A stretch of 64,000 nucleotides of DNA, taken from positions 25,071 to 89,070 of the forward strand of contig CALXPP010000004.1 in NCBI GenBank assembly GCA_944390345.1, written 5' to 3'. A model generated the notes under the pieces. The model saw only the letters and a list, made by a program, of their open reading frames with translations, made no database searches and was not told the origin of the DNA. Shown here piece after piece: positions 56,090-64,000 of this stretch. The stretch comes from an uncultured Clostridia bacterium (GTDB taxonomy: Bacteria > Bacillota > Clostridia > TANB77 > CAG-508). Each line of letters begins with the position of its first letter. The first letter of the stretch is position 1. Position numbers and translations under genes: made by a program.

Positions 56090-56890
56090 TTAGAATTCTC
56101 TGGATGTATAGAAATATGCTTCCGCATACATCTTATCCAGGATATCCTCCAGCTCATCCGGCTTGCACAGAATAAAATCCTTCTTGTCCTCATCTGTCAG
56201 CTCAAAATCACCTGCAGTAATTCTCGCATCCTCCTCATCGGAAAGACGCATATACTTAAAGGTGTTCACTGCCAGGTCTTCCGGATATTGAACCATCAAA
56301 GGCTCTAAGACATATTCCTTGAACCACTGGTTGTTCATCTTCTTGCCAGTAGCTTCGCAGACTTTGCCTGCCAGATGAATAAAACCAATTGATTCAAACA
56401 GTGCTACCTGCTGCCGAAGGGTTGCTCCATCAATTACCTGATGGTTCCACTTCACCTTAAATTCATCTCTGAACCTTCCAGTGACATCCACCAGCACTGC
56501 CCGAAGCGTGTTGTCTAATACTATGTCCTGAACCATGTGCATTCTCAGCGCGTGGTAATGCTTGTTTGCGTAATTTTTGGTGTCGAAAAGCTCTATATCT
56601 GTTGCCTCTCCAATCACGCATTTGGGGTAACCTTCAGGTCTGTAGAACTTCACAAGCTCTCCAAAATTTTCTTTCGAAAGAGCATTTAATGTGAGCTCTG
56701 TTGGGAAAACCATCCAAGCTGTGTCTGTGCCGTCAGGCAGTTGTTCAAAGTGACTCATCTGCCGAGGTCCGCTGTAAGCTCTAATACCATCGGGCAAAAG
56801 CGTCCACGGAATCTCGTGCATAAAAGTCTGAACTGTCGCCTTTCTTGCGTGTGCCATAAAAGTAATTGCTGAATGTTGTCTCGTAATCAT
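56090..56890 (-). CDS. Unknown 266-residue protein in a foreign-looking cassette; uses CGG for Arg
   Basis: Not recognised. It starts MITRQHSAITFMAHARKATV and reads as a soluble protein without membrane helices. Composition is far from its neighbours, with much higher GC and GC-ending codons. Three arginines are encoded by in-frame CGG: residue 43 (56764..56762), residue 130 (56503..56501) and residue 159 (56416..56414). Its own promoter (57015..56987), GGAGGAG before the ATG and terminator make it a self-contained unit between native genes, like the 28019..28312 cassette. Recent transfer is inferred. If CGG causes frameshifting in this host, this gene would not make its full product. Confidence 0.7.
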   Translation of the reverse strand: MITRQHSAITFMAHARKATVQTFMHEIPWTLLPDGIRAYSGPRQMSHFEQLPDGTDTAWMVFPTELTLNALSKENFGELVKFYRPEGYPKCVIGEATDIELFDTKNYANKHYHALRMHMVQDIVLDNTLRAVLVDVTGRFRDEFKVKWNHQVIDGATLRQQVALFESIGFIHLAGKVCEATGKKMNNQWFKEYVLEPLMVQYPEDLAVNTFKYMRLSDEEDARITAGDFELTDEDKKDFILCKPDELEDILDKMYAEAYFYTSREF

Positions 56891-56986
56891 GTTGTCTCCT
56901 CCTTCTTTTTCTTAACCCAAAAAAAATTGCACTTTTTGAGCGAGCATCTTCTTTTTTTTGCTCTTTTTTAACATGTTACTCTTTAT

Positions 56987-57015
56987 ATTATAGCACTATT
57001 TTACATAATTTGCAA
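56987..57015 (-). promoter_or_regulatory. Promoter of the second foreign cassette
   Basis: TTGCAA, 17 bases, TATAAT with an extended TG element. It is similar to the promoter of the other cassette (both have AGTG before the TATAAT). Confidence 0.6.
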
Positions 57016-57032
57016 GTTTGGTTTATCGCATC

Positions 57033-59234
57033 TTATCTCTTCTTTAGCCTTAAAGTATTTAATATAACTGTTATACTACTAAATACCATTGCTAAACTTG
57101 CCACCATTGGACTTATTGATATTCCAAATGGTTTTAGCACTCCAATAGCAATTGGAATCATTAAAATATTGTAGAAAAATGCCCAAAATAAATTCTGTTT
57201 TATGATTCTTATAGTTCTTTTACTTATATCTATTAATTTTAGTATACTATTTAAATCATTTTTTGTTAAAATTACATCAGAAGAATCCATTGCTATATCG
57301 GTTCCACTTTTTACACTAACTCCAATATCTGCAGTTGCTAGTGCTGGACTATCATTTATTCCATCACCACACATCATAACATATCTATTTTCTTGTTTTA
57401 GCTTTTTAATCATATTTGTTTTTTCATTTGGTAATACATTTGCTATTACTTTAGTTATTCCTATATCTTTTGCAATTTTCTCTGCTGTCTCTTTGTTATC
57501 TCCTGTTAGCATAATCGTGTCTATGTTATTATTGTTTAACTCATTTATTACTTGTTTACTATTCTCTCTTACTATATCATTTACTCCAATTAAGGCTATT
57601 ATTTGCTCGTTTTGAACAACATAAACAATACTATTTCCTTGTTTTGCTAGTTTCTTTTCATCTTTTTCATATTTATTTTTTATTTTATAACTTTCTAATA
57701 TTTTTGCATTACCTATAATAAATTTTTGTTCTTCGATTTTACCTATAATTCCAAATCCACTTACATTCCCAAACTCTTTTATTGGCAATATTTCTAATTT
57801 ATTATCTTTTAAATAATCTGTAAAGGCTTTACTTATTGGATGAGTAGATTTACTTTCTATTGACCCAACTAACTGTAATAATTTTTTATCATTGATATTA
57901 CTATAATTTTTTACTTCTGCTATTTTTAAGGTTCCATAAGTTAATGTTCCTGTTTTATCAAATACTATTGTATTTACTTTTTGTGCATTCTCTAATATTT
58001 CGCTTTTTTTAATCAAAATTCCGTGACTTACACATTTTCCTTCTGCTACTACTATTGCAAGTGGTGTAGCTAACCCTAAACTACAAGGACAAGCAATTAC
58101 TAATATAGTTACAAATGTTATTAAAGCACTTTCAAATCCATAACCTAAAATTAAATACATAATAAATGTTATTATTGATATACCAATAACTACTGGTACA
58201 AAATATCCAGAAACTGTATCTGCAATTTTAGCAATAGGAGCCTTTGTATTACTTGCTTCAACAACTAATTTTACTATTTCTGATATAGCAGATTCTTTAC
58301 CAATTTTTTCTGCTTTATATTCTATATATCCATCATAATTTATACTTCCAGCAATTACTTTATCTCCAACACTTCTGGTTACAGGTTTACTTTCTCCTGT
58401 TATAAATGATTCATCTAAATGTGTTTTGCCTTCTATAATTTCTCCATCTACTGAAATTCTTTCTCCTGGTTTACTTATTACAATATCTCCTTTATGAACT
58501 TCATCTATTGTAACCTTTTTTTCTTTTCCATTTAGTTTTATTTTTGCAGTTTCTGGAGTAATTTTTACTAATTTTTGAATAGCTTCCTTTGTTTTATCCT
58601 TACTTAATTTATCTATATATCTTCCAAGTTTTATAAAATAAATTACCATTACAACTGATTCAAAATATAAATGATGAATAGCTGAGCTATCTCCATTAAA
58701 TAATAATGTCATATTATATAAACTATAAAGAAAACTACTAATTACTCCTATTCCTACTAAAGTGTCCATATTGGCCGTTTTGTGTATTAAGTTTTTATAA
58801 CCATTTTTTAAAACATCAAAACCGTATATCATAAAAATTATTGAAAATATAAATAAACATATTGTATATCCAATAGGATTTTTATTAACATCAATTATAC
58901 TTAATGTTGGTAAATTTATCATATGTCCCATTGCAATATACATTAAAATTATTGCAAGTACTGTAAAACATATAAATTTTATTTTTTCTTTTTTATTTTT
59001 TCCTTCAATTTTTATTTCTTTAAATTCTCCTAAGCTCTTAAAACCTGCTTTTCGTACAAATTCATTAAGGTTATCTATGTTTAATATTTTTTCATCATAT
59101 TCAATGCTTGCATTTGCCATAACTAAATTAACAGATGCTTGTTTTATTCCATTTTGCTTATTCAAATATTTTTCTAGTCCATTAGAACATGCACTACAAG
59201 TCATACCTTCTATTGATAATATTATCTTTTTCAT
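57033..59234 (-). CDS. copA: Copper-exporting P1B-type ATPase
   Basis: Exports Cu+ using ATP. 733 residues: one N-terminal HMA domain (GMTCSACSNGLEKYL, residues about 8-22), eight membrane helices, the CPC ion site in VIACPCSLGLATPLAI near 383, phosphorylated Asp in VFDKTGTLTYGT near 424, and the P1B His-Pro in ESKSTHPISKAF. It begins 2 bases after copZ, in the csoR-copZ-copA operon. Confidence 0.95.
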   Translation of the reverse strand: MKKIILSIEGMTCSACSNGLEKYLNKQNGIKQASVNLVMANASIEYDEKILNIDNLNEFVRKAGFKSLGEFKEIKIEGKNKKEKIKFICFTVLAIILMYIAMGHMINLPTLSIIDVNKNPIGYTICLFIFSIIFMIYGFDVLKNGYKNLIHKTANMDTLVGIGVISSFLYSLYNMTLLFNGDSSAIHHLYFESVVMVIYFIKLGRYIDKLSKDKTKEAIQKLVKITPETAKIKLNGKEKKVTIDEVHKGDIVISKPGERISVDGEIIEGKTHLDESFITGESKPVTRSVGDKVIAGSINYDGYIEYKAEKIGKESAISEIVKLVVEASNTKAPIAKIADTVSGYFVPVVIGISIITFIMYLILGYGFESALITFVTILVIACPCSLGLATPLAIVVAEGKCVSHGILIKKSEILENAQKVNTIVFDKTGTLTYGTLKIAEVKNYSNINDKKLLQLVGSIESKSTHPISKAFTDYLKDNKLEILPIKEFGNVSGFGIIGKIEEQKFIIGNAKILESYKIKNKYEKDEKKLAKQGNSIVYVVQNEQIIALIGVNDIVRENSKQVINELNNNNIDTIMLTGDNKETAEKIAKDIGITKVIANVLPNEKTNMIKKLKQENRYVMMCGDGINDSPALATADIGVSVKSGTDIAMDSSDVILTKNDLNSILKLIDISKRTIRIIKQNLFWAFFYNILMIPIAIGVLKPFGISISPMVASLAMVFSSITVILNTLRLKKR

Positions 59235-59236
59235 AC

Positions 59237-59449
59237 TTAATTTTCCTTTACTACTTCAAATCCAATATCTTCTATTGCATCTTCTATAGCCTTTATTTTT
59301 ACATTTTCATTGTGTAAAACTTTAACTATTCCTGTATTATAATCAGCCTCTACTTCTCCTATACCTTCAATTGTTCCAAGAGCGTTCTTCACTCTATTTT
59401 CACATCCTCCACAAACCATACCTTTTACATTTATAATTGTTTCCTTCAT
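59237..59449 (-). CDS. copZ: Copper chaperone CopZ-like
   Basis: 70-residue HMA-domain protein with GMVCGGCENRVKN (CxxC Cu+ site) and the beta-alpha-beta pattern of Atx1-like chaperones. It should deliver Cu+ to CopA, encoded just downstream. GGAGG precedes the ATG. Some related proteins bind other soft metals. Confidence 0.88.
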   Translation of the reverse strand: MKETIINVKGMVCGGCENRVKNALGTIEGIGEVEADYNTGIVKVLHNENVKIKAIEDAIEDIGFEVVKEN

Positions 59450-59463
59450 TTCAAAACCTCCTA

Positions 59464-59661
59464 CTAATTATTAAACTTTTTAAATAAATTTATAAGTTCA
59501 TCAATCACTTCTAGATTTCCTTTTTCCAAATCTTTTATTACACAAGTATATAAATGATTTTCTAAAATGTGATTAGATAAACTTCTTATTGAATTTTCAA
59601 TAGCAGATAATTGAATAAGAACATCTCTGCAATAAATATCATCATTTATCATTTTTTTCAC
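59464..59661 (-). CDS. csoR: CsoR-family copper-sensing repressor, start unclear
   Basis: DUF156 repressor. From GTG 59661 it has 65 residues with the copper ligands Cys in DDIYCRDV and the His-x3-Cys pair in ENHLYTCVIKD. Upstream, in the same frame, the conserved first helix RINRIEGQLRGVKKM is coded from about 59706 to 59659, but no ATG precedes it before the frame closes near 59724, and it overlaps the 3' end of the DUF3048 gene. So either a rare start codon is used or the gene lost its N-terminus. It is first in the csoR-copZ-copA operon. Confidence 0.75.
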   Translation of the reverse strand: MKKMINDDIYCRDVLIQLSAIENSIRSLSNHILENHLYTCVIKDLEKGNLEVIDELINLFKKFNN

Positions 59662-59687
59662 ACCTCGCAGTTGACCTTCTATTCTAT

Positions 59688-60767
59688 TTATTCTGAAATT
59701 GTAACTTTTGCATCAACTGGACAAATATTAACCCAAGTATTTCCATCATTAACATTTATTTCATTTCCTTGTAAATCTACATATTCAGTTTGCTTACTTC
59801 TACTATTTTTATTACATTTAATTTTTATTGCTTTTCCATTAGTAATATAGTATCCATCCAAAGCTCCTACAGTTGTAACTTCTTGTCTACCTTTATTTTC
59901 CCCATCATTTAAAGTATAGTTTCTTGCAAATGTAATAATAATATTTTTAGTTGTAACATCTTCTTCAGTTACCTCATCAGTCATTTTTTTATTTTTTGAA
60001 TATCTTGTATATCTTTTTGCAGTTTCATCATATTTATATTCTACTTTATGTCCTGTTGCATAAGGAATTGTAACAGTATTTGCAATTATACTGTCTTCTG
60101 AAAGTAAATTTACCTCTTCTGGAACATAGTTTAAAACACTTTCTTTATTTGAAGTTGTTTCCCATCCTTCATCTTTTGCAATCTTTAAAATAGACTCAGT
60201 ATTTGTATATGCATTATGTGGTGCTTTTTTGTGCCTTACTCTCCAAAATAAAGAACTTTCCGTTCTTGCTTTTCCTGTATCATATATTTGTCCATTAATA
60301 TGCTCTATATCAAATACCCCAAAGTCTTTTTCTGCTTGAGGGCTCATTCCTAAATGTGCATATATAGCATTATTTTCCATTGCATAATCTAAAAAATAAT
60401 GTCTTGCACTTCTTATTGGACCTACTTCATCTGCATTAGTTCCTTTAAATAATGCCATTAATCTTGTTTCTCCACCTTCTACAATTATTTCATAAACCAT
60501 ATATGTAGAATTTATTGATGCTTGTGGTTGTGCATTTGTATTATTATCTATCATAAATGCAATTGGTCTATCATTTCCAGAAAAAATTTTAATTTCCGGT
60601 TCCTTTGGTACTTCAACTATTTCTTCTTGATTTACATTTTGATTTGCTATTTCTACATTTTCTTCAACTACTTCTTCTTTAAAAAAATTTCTCATAACTA
60701 ATATTGCTACTAAAATTAAAACTGCTATTACTAATATTGCTATTACAACTTTTACTTCTTTTTTCAT
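59688..60767 (-). CDS. DUF3048 (YerB-like) membrane-anchored protein
   Basis: 359 residues: one N-terminal helix (about 7-26), an acidic/Asn-rich linker, then the DUF3048 domain with RPIAFMIDNNTNAQPQASI, EGGETRLMALF, GPIRSARHYFLDYA and a second half. Family members are extracytoplasmic, of unknown function. Upstream promoter TTGAGA, 17 bases, TATAAA at 60868..60840. It is directly followed by csoR coding sequence, which overlaps its end. Confidence 0.88.
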   Translation of the reverse strand: MKKEVKVVIAILVIAVLILVAILVMRNFFKEEVVEENVEIANQNVNQEEIVEVPKEPEIKIFSGNDRPIAFMIDNNTNAQPQASINSTYMVYEIIVEGGETRLMALFKGTNADEVGPIRSARHYFLDYAMENNAIYAHLGMSPQAEKDFGVFDIEHINGQIYDTGKARTESSLFWRVRHKKAPHNAYTNTESILKIAKDEGWETTSNKESVLNYVPEEVNLLSEDSIIANTVTIPYATGHKVEYKYDETAKRYTRYSKNKKMTDEVTEEDVTTKNIIITFARNYTLNDGENKGRQEVTTVGALDGYYITNGKAIKIKCNKNSRSKQTEYVDLQGNEINVNDGNTWVNICPVDAKVTISE

Positions 60768-60839
60768 AATAAATCTCCTTAGTGCATTTTTCCTTGTTCT
60801 TTTTATGTTAATATTAATTTCCTATTGTTACCAATTTAT

Positions 60840-60868
60840 TTTATATCATAAAAATATTTTTTTCTCAA
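60840..60868 (-). promoter_or_regulatory. Promoter of the DUF3048 gene
   Basis: TTGAGA (60868..60863), 17 bases, TATAAA (60845..60840), about 70 bases before the ATG. Confidence 0.5.
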
Positions 60869-61023
60869 TATTTACTATTATTTAGTATAAAAAAACTTAA
60901 TCTTTTGCTACAATACTCTCAATATTTATCTAAATTTTCTTCGTAATGTGCTTTTTTATAAGCAACTTTTTGAAGTTTTATTCTACAATTTTAAAATTCT
61001 TTTTATTCTTATATCTTTTTACA

Positions 61024-61053
61024 TTGACAAAAAAAATGCATTTCCAATATAAT
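61024..61053 (+). promoter_or_regulatory. Promoter of the 211-residue membrane protein gene
   Basis: TTGACA, 18 bases, TATAAT, with about 100 bases of leader before the ATG at 61164. The 396-base gap 60768..61163 holds this and the divergent DUF3048 promoter and nothing else I can identify. Confidence 0.6.
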
Positions 61054-61163
61054 TGACTTTATTATATAGTAACAAAAAATATTTTTTAGACATCAGCATC
61101 CATTTTCTTGGACTGTAAACTAATAATACTTAAAATTTTATATTTTTTTGGGAGGATAAGCTT

Positions 61164-61799
61164 ATGAAAAAAAATATTTTTAAAATTATAACAATAATTT
61201 TAATATTGATTATACTAATTTTTCTAGGATTGTATTTAAATAAATATAGAATAATTAGTAGTTATCAAAATAAAATATTAGAAATTGCAGAAAATGGTAA
61301 CTATAAAATGAGTTTAACTAATGAAGATAAATATACAACAAATATTTTGGTAAAAAACAATATTAGTGTAGAAACTAATGATAATAATACCTATATTGTG
61401 GTTGACAGCAATACAAATAAACAATATCTTATAAGTAATTCTATAGAAAATTCTGTGAGAGAACTTACTGAAGATGAAAAAATTCAAGTTACAGCAAGTA
61501 TTTATTCTTTCTGTAGTATTATAGATTCAAATAATAAAGTGTCAATTTTTTCTTTAATAAAAACAGACCCTAGAATGAAACTTTCAACAGCTAATTATAA
61601 TAATGTTGAATGTTATAAATTAGAAACTAGCTCTATAAATACTAGATCTGGCTATACTGTATTTTTTGATAAAGAAACAAAATTACCTATAGCTTTACAA
61701 TTAGGAAATGATGAACCTTATTATGATATACAAATAGAAGTAGGAAATGTACAAGATAATGAAATTTCCGTTGAAAATATAGTAAATAGTTTAAATTAA
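61164..61799 (+). CDS. Membrane-anchored extracytoplasmic protein of unknown function
   Basis: 211 residues: a basic start, one hydrophobic helix (about 4-25), and an outside domain. A pattern with YNNVECYKLETSS, SGYTVFFDKETKLPIAL and a beta-rich order loosely suggests a LolA/lipoprotein-like fold, but no family is recognised. GGGAGG precedes the ATG. It lies on the plus strand among minus-strand genes and ends in a strong terminator. Confidence 0.65.
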   Translation: MKKNIFKIITIILILIILIFLGLYLNKYRIISSYQNKILEIAENGNYKMSLTNEDKYTTNILVKNNISVETNDNNTYIVVDSNTNKQYLISNSIENSVRELTEDEKIQVTASIYSFCSIIDSNNKVSIFSLIKTDPRMKLSTANYNNVECYKLETSSINTRSGYTVFFDKETKLPIALQLGNDEPYYDIQIEVGNVQDNEISVENIVNSLN

Positions 61800-61835
61800 A
61801 TTTTAAATAAAAAGCATTATAATATTTAATTTTAA

Positions 61836-61877
61836 ATTGTTAAACAAAATAACAAATTTTGTTTAACAATTTTTTAT
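61836..61877 (+). terminator. Terminator of the 211-residue protein gene
   Basis: AATTGTTAAACAAAAT and AATTTTGTTTAACAATT form a stem of about 16 bp with a 4-base loop, followed by T6. Confidence 0.85.
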
Positions 61878-62049
61878 TAATGTAATACTTTTAAAATCAA
61901 TAAAAAAAGAAGCAATTTCTTACTTTTTTCTTACTTTTGGTGACCCCTATCCTGATTGATAGACTATTTTTATTGATTTATCAACATTTTATTCACAAAG
62001 TGTTGCAAATTTGTGTTGCAAAAGTATATATTTAAATTGTAATTTTATG

Positions 62050-62457
62050 TTATGATTTGTTTTTCCATATTTTTTCTTTTATAAAAATATTTAACTCAAA
62101 TCCTAGCATAAATAGTGTAGCAATTAGAAAACCAATCATTAAGATTTTATGAGCAAAATGAAAGTATCCAATATAGATGACAATTGCAATAAGATATAAA
62201 ATCACTAATAAATGCCATTTCTTTGAAGCACTATCTAATATAATTCTATTTTTTAACTTTTTGTCATTCTTGATTAAATCATCTAAACTAACTCCAAATA
62301 TTTCACTTATTGATATTAAATTTTGTATATCTGGATAACCCCTATTGCTTTCCCATTTAGCCACAGCATTTCTTGAAACAAATATCTTTTCCGCAAACTG
62401 TTCTTGAGTCAGATTTTGTTTTTTTCTAATCTCTTTAATTTTTTCACTAAAACTCAT
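62050..62457 (-). CDS. XRE-family regulator with membrane tail
   Basis: 135 residues from the ATG at 62457 (AAAGGAG nine bases upstream). Residues 3-60 are a helix-turn-helix of the Cro/C1 type (LTQEQFAEKIFVSRNAVAKWE, shown as QEQFAEKIFVSRNAVAKWE). The C-terminal part has two hydrophobic helices (about 75-95 and 102-122). This plan is common in clostridial regulators of nearby membrane systems. No cognate target is evident. Ends near an AT-rich gap of 250 bases. Confidence 0.8.
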   Translation of the reverse strand: MSFSEKIKEIRKKQNLTQEQFAEKIFVSRNAVAKWESNRGYPDIQNLISISEIFGVSLDDLIKNDKKLKNRIILDSASKKWHLLVILYLIAIVIYIGYFHFAHKILMIGFLIATLFMLGFELNIFIKEKIWKNKS

Positions 62458-62589
62458 TATATACAACTCCTTTCTTACAAAGATTATATTATACATTTTA
62501 TTTTAACTAAATACACTAATATAAACTTCTTTGTTACTTTTCGTAACAATTCACTAAATTGTAATTTGTCGAGATGATTATAGCATAAA

Positions 62590-62634
62590 AAAGAAAATTA
62601 CTCTATACTGCAACAGTATAAAATAATTTTCTTT
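62590..62634 (-). terminator. Terminator hairpin downstream of the ZIP transporter gene
   Basis: Minus strand: AAAGAAAATTA outer and TATACTG/CAGTATA inner stems, followed by T6. It lies about 100 bases after the ZIP gene stop. Confidence 0.6.
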
Positions 62635-62741
62635 GAAAATAAAAAGGGGATGTTAATTAGTCTTAAAAAACTTTTTATTAAGGTATTATAATATTGATTT
62701 TTTCTTTTTGTTAAATTCTAGTTTCTTTACTTGTCATTAGT

Positions 62742-63521
62742 CTATCCAAGTGCAACATCTAATATCATCATTATAACAAAACCTATTGCTACACCAATCG
62801 TTCCAATATTAGAATGTTCTCCTGCTTGAGATTCAGGGATTAATTCTTCGACCACAACATAGATCATTGCTCCTGCTGCAAAAGAAAGTAAATAAGGTAA
62901 TATAGGTGTTACAATACTTGTAAGCAAAATAGTTATAATAGCTCCTATTGGCTCAACAACACCTGATAATGTTCCGTATAAAAATGCTTTTGGTTTTGAA
63001 ATTCCTTCATTTTTTAATGGCATTGATATTATTGCTCCTTCTGGAAAGTTTTGTATTGCTATTCCTATTGATAATGCAAATGCTCCAGCTAATGTTATTG
63101 TTGTATTTTGAGCTAATACTCCTGAAAACACAACGCCAACTGCCATACCTTCTGGAATATTGTGAAGTGTTACAGCTAATATCATCATTGTAGTATTTTT
63201 TAACTTTGCTTTTATTCCTTCTGGCTTTTTTGAGTTTAAATGTAAATGTGGTATAAGACTATCTAAAACTAATAAAAATGTAATACCTAATAAAAAACCT
63301 ATTGAGGCTGGAATCCAGGAAATTTTCCCCTGTTCTTCTGCCATTTCTATTGACGGTGTTATAAGCGACCAAATAGAAGCTGCTATCATTACTCCAGAAG
63401 CAAAACCTAATAATAGTTTTTGAACTTTTGGATTTATTTTATCTTTCATTAAAAAGACCATTGCTGAACCTAATGTAGTACCCAAAAAAGGGATTAACAA
63501 TCCTACTAAGACATTTTCCAT
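62742..63521 (-). CDS. ZIP-family divalent metal transporter
   Basis: 259 residues with about eight membrane helices. ZIP motifs: TLHNIPEGMAVGV in helix IV and QNFPEGAIISMPL in helix V, and a His-rich loop (PHLHLNSKK). Imports zinc or related metals. GGAGG-like site upstream. It lies 23 bases after the ABC transporter gene, possibly in the same transcript. Confidence 0.92.
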   Translation of the reverse strand: MENVLVGLLIPFLGTTLGSAMVFLMKDKINPKVQKLLLGFASGVMIAASIWSLITPSIEMAEEQGKISWIPASIGFLLGITFLLVLDSLIPHLHLNSKKPEGIKAKLKNTTMMILAVTLHNIPEGMAVGVVFSGVLAQNTTITLAGAFALSIGIAIQNFPEGAIISMPLKNEGISKPKAFLYGTLSGVVEPIGAIITILLTSIVTPILPYLLSFAAGAMIYVVVEELIPESQAGEHSNIGTIGVAIGFVIMMILDVALG

Positions 63522-63544
63522 TGTATTTCCTCCATTTTAAATAA

Positions 63545-64000
63545 CTAATTTAAGTTCCATTCCAAAGATTCTTGTTGTTTTTGAACCATATCTTTAAAAA
63601 TACTATCTTTTTCCAATAATTCTTTTGGATTTCCTTGTTCTTTTACTACACCATCCTTTAATAAAACAATTTTATCTGCGTTTGTAACTGTTCTCATTCT
63701 ATGAGCGATAATTAAAACAGTTTTATTCTTTACTAATTTTGATATTGCTTCTTGTATTTCTGTTTCATTTTCTGCATCCAAAGAGGCTGTTGCTTCATCT
63801 AATAAAATAACTGGAGAATCTTTTAATATAGCTCTTGCAATAGAAATTCTTTGTCTTTCTCCTCCTGATAAATTACAGCCATTTTCTCCAATATAAGTAT
63901 TATATCCATCTGGTAGTTTACTTATAAATTCATCACATTTAGCTTGTTTAGCTGCTTTTATTACTTCATTATCTGTTGCACCTTTTTTTCCTATTCTGAT
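63545..64000 (-). CDS. ABC transporter ATP-binding protein, C-terminal part (runs off the window)
   Basis: The last about 151 residues of an ABC exporter subunit, in one frame to the window end. The signature NLSGGERQRISIARA, Walker B PVILLDEATASLD, D-loop and switch His in VLIIAHRMRTV are all present. This region resembles the type that carries a fused membrane domain upstream, which would lie beyond position 64000. Substrate cannot be judged. Confidence 0.9.
   Translation of the reverse strand: MRIGKKGATDNEVIKAAKQAKCDEFISKLPDGYNTYIGENGCNLSGGERQRISIARAILKDSPVILLDEATASLDAENETEIQEAISKLVKNKTVLIIAHRMRTVTNADKIVLLKDGVVKEQGNPKELLEKDSIFKDMVQKQQESLEWNLN

Noticed and set aside
61878..62049. Repeated GTGTTGCAAA and a GC-richer block near 61938 as an attachment site
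   Set aside because: Two short copies only, no integrase nearby and no matching partner site seen in the window; the gap is otherwise AT-rich and featureless.

Overview
The window comes from a low-GC, endospore-forming member of the Bacillota, most likely class Clostridia and probably an uncultured gut lineage. The reasons are the very AT-rich codon use, the near-complete minus-strand gene orientation, a full forespore gene set (spoIIAA-spoIIAB-sigF, spoIID, spoIIQ, sigK, spoVT), HrcA/CIRCE heat-shock control, a T-box leader, an NAD-linked PyrD/PyrK dihydroorotate dehydrogenase, and orphan pseudopilin-like proteins.

Layout. 1-3.5 kb: 5' end of alaS, a doubtful plus-strand ORF, a secreted CAP-domain protein with C-terminal repeats, and spoVT. 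3.5-9.8 kb: a KAP-type ATPase, comF, valS and a small unknown gene behind a valine T-box. 9.8-20.7 kb: two membrane proteins, then the pyrimidine genes pyrD, pyrK, pyrF and pyrC, interleaved with an aldose epimerase, an internally duplicated protein and an HD protein, with a diverged orotate phosphoribosyltransferase-like gene opposite. 20.8-28.3 kb: a pseudopilin, dnaE, a structured ncRNA, rqcP-like, phosphoesterase, truA and one foreign-looking cassette. 28.5-35.1 kb: an ECF-type sigma factor with a membrane partner, cdaA, and the spoIIA operon followed by spoIID and spoIIQ. 35.2-41 kb: a leucine-rich pseudopilin-like protein and recD2. 41-52.9 kb: hrcA-grpE-dnaK-dnaJ, hemW, whiA, prmC, a probable 6S RNA, a radical SAM protein, a tspO remnant and sigK. 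53-64 kb: recN, rdgB, a second foreign cassette, csoR-copZ-copA, and ZIP and ABC transporters.

Main observation. Three conserved genes are each interrupted by apparent +1 frameshifts, five in total: dnaE twice, recD2 once and the leucine-rich pseudopilin gene twice. At every one, the last in-frame codon before the conserved protein resumes one base downstream is CGG. Dropping the C of CGG restores a conserved glycine (GGN) and the family sequence. My hand scan of both strands found no CGG read in frame as arginine in any native gene, although about fifty CGG triplets lie out of frame. CGT, CGC and CGA are used. The only in-frame arginine CGG codons are in two higher-GC, promoter-plus-terminator cassettes that look acquired (28019..28312 and 56090..56890). 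The simplest reading is that CGG has no normal arginine tRNA in this lineage and acts as an efficient +1 frameshift signal, or is read as a CGGN quadruplet glycine codon. Systematic sequencing error is the main alternative.

Coordinates and motifs were read by eye. No database search was run, so family names rest on recognised motifs and gene order.
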